DNA of 64,000 nt from positions 15,128,001 through 15,192,000 of the forward strand of contig NC_087092.1 in NCBI RefSeq assembly GCF_963855985.1. Reading direction: 5' to 3'. The notes beneath the pieces were generated by a model. It did not search any database. It was given only the letters and a program-made list of their open reading frames with translations, and was not told the DNA's origin. This DNA comes from Ostrinia nubilalis (lineage: Eukaryota > Arthropoda > Insecta > Lepidoptera > Crambidae). This document shows positions 58,697-64,000 of the stretch, one piece after another; within the stretch, counting starts at the first letter, position 1, and each line of letters starts with the position of its first letter. The position numbers and the translations under genes were made by a program.

Positions 58697-60074
58697 AAAT
58701 AAGAAAAAATAAAATAATGCGCTAATTACAATAACACATAAATTATCTACGTTAATACAGGTTCAATGTTCAATCTCTACATACTTACATACAAGAAATA
58801 AAATAATGTGCTAATTACATATTTTATTACAAATTACAATAACTATCTACGTTATACAAATCATGTGGTGAAAAATGGGAAAACGTTTATAAAGATGAAA
58901 TTATAACAAAACATAACCACTGGCTTCTTCCTTATCTGGCGTTTTCACAGTCGAGGGTTGCCCTCGCGCAAGCTCGGCTTAACGCGATGGGTGCGCTGTA
59001 TTCACAGCGTTCATGCCTTGTGTCCTTGCACATTTCATAAGCGTTATCGGCTTCTGAAGACCAAAGGATAGGCGAATTATCATTCTTGAAATATTCAAAG
59101 TATTCAACTTCGATACGCGGCTGCGTAATTTTCTCAATTCCTTAACTGTGTTTCAATTCATCGATTGCTTTATATTTCTGCTCTGTTGGGCGAATTCCTT
59201 GGCTCGTTATCGGATAACCTAAGAAATAATTCGCTCTGGAGGGACTCACATTTTTCTAAATGATTGAATTCCCAAGTTAAGAGTCAGCGTTTTCTCACCG
59301 TAAGTGTTTATCTTTGAACAATTCGTGGTATATAACATATTGCTCATTTAGCATTGTTAATTATTATCACTGATATGTTGCTCCCGTAACGATTAAAAAA
59401 CCTCAAACCACTTTTTCAGTCGGTAACAATGAGGCGGTTAGACGGGTAGATAGCACAAAGGCCATGCTGGCTGTGCGATTTTTAGTTTCCTTGTTTCGTT
59501 TGTTTCCAATCACATGATTTTTCACATTTTTCTGCATACGTTGATACATATTATAATAACAAAATCTTCTTACTTGACTAGGCGACCTTGGCCTGTAACT
59601 GCTGCGTCGCAAATTTCCACGGTCATGGCACAATCATTATTTCATTTGCACATGTTATAGCTGTGTTAGCACATTTTCCATTGTTTGGTCTTGAATTTTT
59701 ATGCTGTTGTTGTCGTTGACTGCTGAGACTTCATTATTTTTGCATTTTCTAATATTTTATTAGCGATTTGATTCTTTTGAAGTTCCAAGACTGATTCCAG
59801 CTGCACAGACGAGGTTGGTCCTTTTAGAAATCGGGAATACGGATGTGACAGGGGTACTGGCAGCGACTTCTCGTTGTGTTGCACGACTTGCACGACTTGC
59901 ACGGAGTTGACATGATGACGATGATTGATGTTGAAGTGACGTCACGGATTTGCTCTGCTCAATCGGGGTAGCCAATTTGATTCCATGTCAGATGAAAGCT
60001 GGCGGAGGCTGATGCTGAAGATGGTGGTGATGGAGGTTACGTTTCACATCACGTTGGCTTGGTACGTTTATCTT

Positions 60075-60239
60075 CGTCGTCACCAATTTGTGTCATCTCC
60101 GTCAGGTTCATCAGATCACGTCGGGGTCACCAATTTGTGTCAACTTCGTCTGGTTCATCTTCCTCGTCGGGTTCGTCGTCGGGGTCACCAATTTGTGCCA
60201 TCTTCGTTTGGTTCATCTTCTTCGTCGGGGTCACCAATT
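60075..60239 (-). repeat. Reiterated leader repeats containing primer-site copies
   Basis: CGTCGGGGTCACCAATTTGT recurs at about 60119, 60177 and 60225 (the last running into the LTR), with a degenerate version at 60076. Spacing is about 43, 58 and 48 bases. Between them are TTCGT.TGGTTCATC.TC phrases. On the minus strand each unit carries a TTGGTGACCCCGACG. Confidence 0.85.
60223..60236 (-). promoter_or_regulatory. Primer-binding site, tRNA-Trp-like
   Basis: TGGTGACCCCGACG on the minus strand starts three bases inside the 5' LTR. Its complement CGTCGGGGTCACCA fits the CCA-bearing 3' end of insect tRNA-Trp as I recall it. Confidence 0.7.
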
Positions 60240-60456
60240 TGTGCCATGTTGGGAGACCGTATGAATGAGACACGGGTTGTAGTTAGTCTCTCTGATATTA
60301 ATCTGTTTATTAACACGAACTGCGTGACTATTTATACGATATAGATTAAAGGTAAATGACGTCACAGCATCAGCACTATACGTGATAAATGTGCTGACAC
60401 TGTGAACGTGATCAAGATAAGATATGAAGAGATTTAGTATTGTGCATACCGGCACA
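60240..60456 (-). repeat. 5' LTR
   Basis: 217 bp; upstream in element sense and should carry the promoter. Confidence 0.93.
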
Positions 60457-60801
60457 ATTTTCAAAAGCCGATAGGTGATTTTTAACGAATCATGATTTTT
60501 AAAAGACGAATCCGTATCCGTAATTTTTCACGATTCAATTTTTCTTTTCACGAAACCGTGTGAACATCGGTATTTAAAAAGCATTGCTCCTGTAAAAAAA
60601 AAGCAACGAATCGTGAAAAAAAGATTCGTAAAAAACACTATTCGTCTTCGTGTGAACAACCATTGTAGGTACTATCTAAATGCTACTTTATTATTGAGTA
60701 CAATGGCACAGACTGCACTTTTTGCGGTCGAGTCGAGTGGATAAATAAAATATCTTTAACAGAAAGGATCTAACGGTCGGTAAGGAGTTGTCTAAACCGA
60801 A

Positions 60802-60971
60802 TTAGATGTCATGATTCATTTGCAAAGTCACTATGATGTAGTTGACAGTCAAAGACAGAACTGCAGGGACAAGGTACATCCCGACTGGAACCATCGGCAG
60901 CAGCTCAATCTTGAGAGGCTTCGCGGAGACCAGGTGCTGGAAGTTCAGGAGGCTCTTCTGACTGTATAAGC
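60802..60971 (-). CDS. Gr gene B, exon 4
   Basis: Acceptor TTTCTTACAG, entered in phase 1, then LYSQKSLLNFQHLVSAKPLK, a hydrophobic segment and the stop TAA at 60802. Strongly similar to 54510-54685. Confidence 0.88.
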
Positions 60972-62720
60972 CTGTAAGAAATAAACAGATATAAATTGTT
61001 ATTTGAAGAAGAATAGAAGAGAATTAATTTCCTATAACTGTGTAACAGTTTTACAACGGGCATACAATTAATAAAGTTTAAATTAGATTACTATGATTGG
61101 TACCAAAATACTCATTAATGTTACTCAAAACGGGAATAGATTGAGCAATTTTTTTAAAATAGTTTAGTTTTTTGGATTTTTCTAACATACCGCCACAACT
61201 AAATGAGTACTACCAATCATCATTATAGACAAAATAATTTCTAGCTCTTTTATTATGTTTGATTTTTTCGCTCGTTAGCTGTTACCTGAAGATTCCTTTA
61301 AATTTTAAAATACATACCAGTGCGTGTGATAGCCTGTGCCAAGACTCGTTTCAGTTTCAAGCCTTCATTGCTGACTTTCTGTCCACTCCAGGCTATCACT
61401 ACGTGTTCAGCGCCGAACAACACTAGACGGTACAGCGACACAAGTTGTGCAGCTGTAAACCCTTTCTGCAAAAGTTACAACATGTATACTAATATTAAAG
61501 CTGAAGAGTTTGTATACTTAAACGTGCTAATCTCAGGAACTACTGGTCCAATTTGAAAAATAATTTTGTGTTGGATAGCCATAAATGGGAAAGCTTTAGG
61601 TTATATTAAATCACCCGACAGCCAATAGTGGCGGTAAATAAAAATGTTGCAAAAACGGGAAATATTATCCAAACTATTTTCACGCGTATGAAATCGCGGG
61701 GCGCGGACACAGCTAAAGTCCGGTCGCCGAGCCGATAGAATTTCGTACAATGACCCCAAGCTACTCATCCTTATCGCTCGCGCGTAATTATATTGCTGTC
61801 GCGCTCGCACAGTCACTGCGGCTGCCCGTCGCACAGTCGCGACTCGCGAGGATCCTCCTTCAAGGATTTCCACACGGACTGTTCCTGGGCTGTCCGCATC
61901 TAGGTGCTTATGTTGTGAGCTTCACTAAATTGCGTTTTCCGGCCCGTAGTTCGCACGCGAGATCTTTATTGCCCCAAAGGCCAACAACTCTACGAGCTCT
62001 GTACTTAAGTTTGTCATTTTGCGGGCTATGTCGTTACATTGGTTTAGAATATTAAAAAGGATACACACCTTATCTGCTAATGCATGGACGATGCATGAGT
62101 ATGCTACGAATATGAAATGCGGTACTACCGTTGCGAGTAGAAGAAGTATCTGTAACGTAAATTACATTCAAAAATATTGTTGATGAGGATAGATACAGGC
62201 AGCAATAGACACGAAAATGCTGTCTCCATACTTTCATTTTGATTGTGAAAGATTAAATAAGAGTATTAATATTCTGGATATTTTTTGTCTAGACCATTAC
62301 TTTTTAATGCTTTGCATTTATCCTTTGATAGGAAGTATTTTTGTAAATACGTTCAGTCATTGTTTTGTAATAGTATTAATTTTTATAAGATAAAGTTAAT
62401 TTAGAACAAATCCTATGCAAGATCAATATTTTTGAATACCTAAGTATCTATTATTGGCTTAATTTTATAAAAGGAATGTTAATTGATTTAGGCTGGGTTG
62501 CACCATCTTACGTTAACATTAACAAACGTCAAAGATCTGTCAAACTCCATACAAAAAAACACCGATTATTGTTATAGATACCGTTAAAGTTAGGTGGTGC
62601 AACTCATTGACGGCAGTACTTTTGTAGTCATGGTCTTACCAGCTGTGCAAAACTCTTCTGTATACACTCGACAGATTCGAGCAACCCGTTATATAAGGTG
62701 TTATTTTTTATACTGATCAT
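60802..62720 (-). CDS. Gustatory receptor gene B (Gr), 5' part not found
   Basis: Four exons on the minus strand: 62640-62720, 62069-62149, 61318-61465 and 60802-60971. All have consensus GT/AG ends and join in phase (0, 0, 1), giving about 160 residues with no stop. The C-terminus, VLSLTVNYIIVTLQMN, is the Gr signature, so this is the last third of a receptor of roughly 380-400 residues. The large exon encoding most transmembrane segments, present in gene A, is not visible upstream to 64000. The ATG at 62720 would give a protein too short to be a functional Gr. Either exon 1 lies beyond the window, or it has been lost. Confidence 0.75.
61318..61465 (-). CDS. Gr gene B, exon 3
   Basis: Acceptor TAACTTTTGCAG, then KGFTAAQLVSLYRLVLFGAE, AWSGQKVSNE and KRVLAQAITRT, ending one base into a codon before GTATGT. 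The intact reference for the broken exon in gene A. Confidence 0.85.
61490..61700 (+). repeat. Dispersed repeat in Gr gene B intron 2
   Basis: GCTGAAGAGTTTGTATACTT, CGTGCTAATCTCAGGAACTA and AAAAATGTTGCAAAAACGGG match 55501-55733. It is followed by half of the MITE of 19109-19324 (61712-61850) and an eroded RTE 3' fragment on the minus strand (about 61855-61990). Confidence 0.65.
62069..62149 (-). CDS. Gr gene B, exon 2
   Basis: Acceptor ATTTACGTTACAG, 27 codons (ILLLLATVVPHFIFVAYSCI then VHALADK), donor GTGTGT. In phase on both sides. Confidence 0.85.
62491..62606. mobile_element. GGCTGAG MITE, copy 5, in Gr gene B intron
   Basis: GGCTGGGTTGCACCATCTTA at the left with TTA before it; the right end (GGTGGTGCAACTCA) is eroded. 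Confidence 0.75.
62640..62720 (-). CDS. Gr gene B, 3' part of exon 1
   Basis: LYNGLLESVECIQKSFAQL before a GTAAGA donor matches the end of gene A exon 1. The frame is closed by a stop a few bases upstream of the ATG at 62720, so the exon is truncated or the real 5' part is reached by a splice I cannot see. Confidence 0.6.
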
Positions 62721-64000
62721 ACTTTACCAACGCATCTAATAAAATCATACAAATACAACCCAAGTGTTTTTAAAAAAAAATTCAGGCTAGTTTTTGTTTT
62801 TACTTTTCCTAACAAAAAAAAGATATTATTTTTACAACCATCCTGTCTTCACTCACTGCCTCTCTCTCTTTCTTTAATCATTTCATTCATACGAGTACGA
62901 ACAATGGCCGCGCGCGTTCATTCAACGTTCACACACATAAAGGTTAGATTACACTAAACCTACGTTACCAAAAATTATCACTCGTGAGTATGTACGATGT
63001 TACGTCATGTTAATAGGTAATACGCTCTGGGAGAAACAAAATCTAGCCACATAAGTAGGTAAATAAGTGTATTTTCATTAGTGTAATAGCGGGGGACTTT
63101 TCCAACGAACCGAGGCGAATCATCCGCGTTAAACTAGAAATTTAAAAAAGGATAGAAATTGGAATTCAATATCTACGGTTTCGTAATGCCTACGCAATTT
63201 ATTTAGAGACGTAATAAAAAATTGATAGGTACATACCTATTACTACTTCGCTTCGCTTCAGTGGAAATGCACCCTAATATTGAATATGAATAGGTGTTGT
63301 AAATAAAACTTACTGATCAATTTTCCTGGTTTTAATTCCTAAATTATGATTTGCCATCACACTTTAGATTCATTGATTTTACTTATTCACACATTTACCT
63401 ATTTTGAATGTTGTTATTTAAAGTTTCTAGGTTATTATTACACTAATCACAATACATTTTGAACGTCAAGCCTTTGTTGAATGTTCACGTAAACACTGTC
63501 TTGCACTGTCTAATCTAGCCACGATCGAATTGAGTTAATGCTTCCGGGCTGCACACTTGCTTGCTGTTCACTAGGTCGGATGTTGTATTCACAATTCGCG
63601 CACTAACTTTTCTACGGAAAAAGTCCCTTTCGCGTAAACAAGCACTCATCTGTCCAAATCACACTGTAGGTATGTACCTAGGTAGACTTCCGCAATATCC
63701 ATCGATAGAACTCGGTCGCGGTCGTGGCCCTCTGGCAACAACTCCTTGATAAGGCATTCCGTATTTTTACGCAAAAGCCGCCGTCTGCTGCGCTCTCATC
63801 TTGGCACCGCCAGCACTGTGCCGGTGATTGAAATTGAAATCCAGAACTTCGTCCTCGAAGCGCACGGGATCTCGTCAAGTCAGGATACGGCTGCGCTCCC
63901 TGAAGCGCTGCGCGGCTCCAAACAAGCAAGGTGTGAAGGTTTTCGACTCGTCAATGTTTCTCGTCGGCCAGTTAGTGTGCCCGAAACATAATTTCACCTG
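62721..64000. other. No gene recognised; GC-rich patch at the window end
   Basis: 62721-63540 is AT-rich without supportable frames. 63700-64000 is GC-richer and open on both strands for 80-odd codons, but neither translation resembles a known domain. It may be the start of a gene or element beyond the window. Confidence 0.4.

Larger units (their letters stand above)
58465..60456 (-). mobile_element. Non-autonomous LTR retrotransposon, 1992 bp
   Basis: Two 217-bp LTRs (58465-58681, 60240-60456) begin TGTGCC and end GGCACA and differ at about one base by eye. A 5-bp duplication ATTTT flanks the element (58460-58464, 60457-60461). Orientation is minus: the primer site lies by the 60240 LTR and the polypurine tract by the 58681 LTR. 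The ~1.56-kb interior has no reverse transcriptase or integrase frame. Minus-strand frames at 59699-59975 may be gag remnants. Near-identical LTRs mean a recent insertion, which must have used proteins from a full-length relative. Confidence 0.92.

Noticed and set aside
63678..63991. Overlapping 80-codon frames on both strands as a gene
   Set aside because: Open on both strands because of GC content; no domain, no splice or start evidence, and cut by the window end.

Overview
This is eukaryotic nuclear DNA, almost certainly from a moth or butterfly (Lepidoptera). It is AT-rich, its coding exons are short and split by introns, and it is packed with repeats characteristic of Lepidoptera: Lep1-type Helitrons, tRNA-derived SINEs with the ACCATCAGGTGA tail, RTE LINE 3' ends, and MITEs starting GGCTGAGTTGCACCA. 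There are no operons, rRNA, functional tRNA genes or CRISPR arrays. The species cannot be told from the sequence alone.

Layout. 1-1.7 kb: AT-rich ~80-bp tandem repeats followed by a CpG-rich promoter-like island, possibly part of an LTR. 2.3-5.7 kb (minus): a 5'-truncated R1-like LINE with one uninterrupted 1000-codon frame, a poly(A) tail and a perfect 15-bp target duplication, sitting inside an older repeat. 8.3-20.3 kb: a mosaic of DNA transposons, including two hAT-like elements, a Helitron, three of the four copies of a ~515-bp family with 7-8-bp target duplications, and nests up to three deep. 20.9-34.8 kb: mostly unique AT-rich DNA with scattered MITEs, one truncated LINE reverse transcriptase (24.6-25.4 kb), an unidentified 117-residue reading frame (24.1-24.5 kb), a SINE and a Helitron. 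34.9-39.0 kb: the fourth copy of the ~515-bp family, then a second LINE split by a 1.36-kb inverted-repeat transposon that itself carries another transposon. 39.2-54.2 kb: a SINE, RTE LINE ends (one with a twin-priming inversion), a duplicated 160-bp segment and a CpG-rich inverted-repeat element.

54.5-62.7 kb (minus) holds the only host genes I can recognise: two tandem gustatory receptor (Gr) paralogues. The upstream copy (60.8-62.7 kb) has intact 3' exons but I find no large 5' exon. The downstream copy (54.5-57.9 kb) keeps the large transmembrane exon but is disrupted in exon 3, carries a ~1.4-kb inverted repeat overlapping that exon, and has a LINE end against its 5' exon. Between them lies a recent non-autonomous LTR retrotransposon (58.5-60.5 kb, minus) whose primer-binding-site region is reiterated.

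I found no convincing new molecular system. The most notable observations are the reciprocally damaged Gr pair with its palindrome, the reiterated primer-binding site, the transposon inserted in a LINE whose removal at the 8-bp duplication restores the frame, and the multi-copy 515-bp family that lacks clear terminal inverted repeats. All coordinates, splice sites and target duplications were read by eye; no alignment or database search was run.
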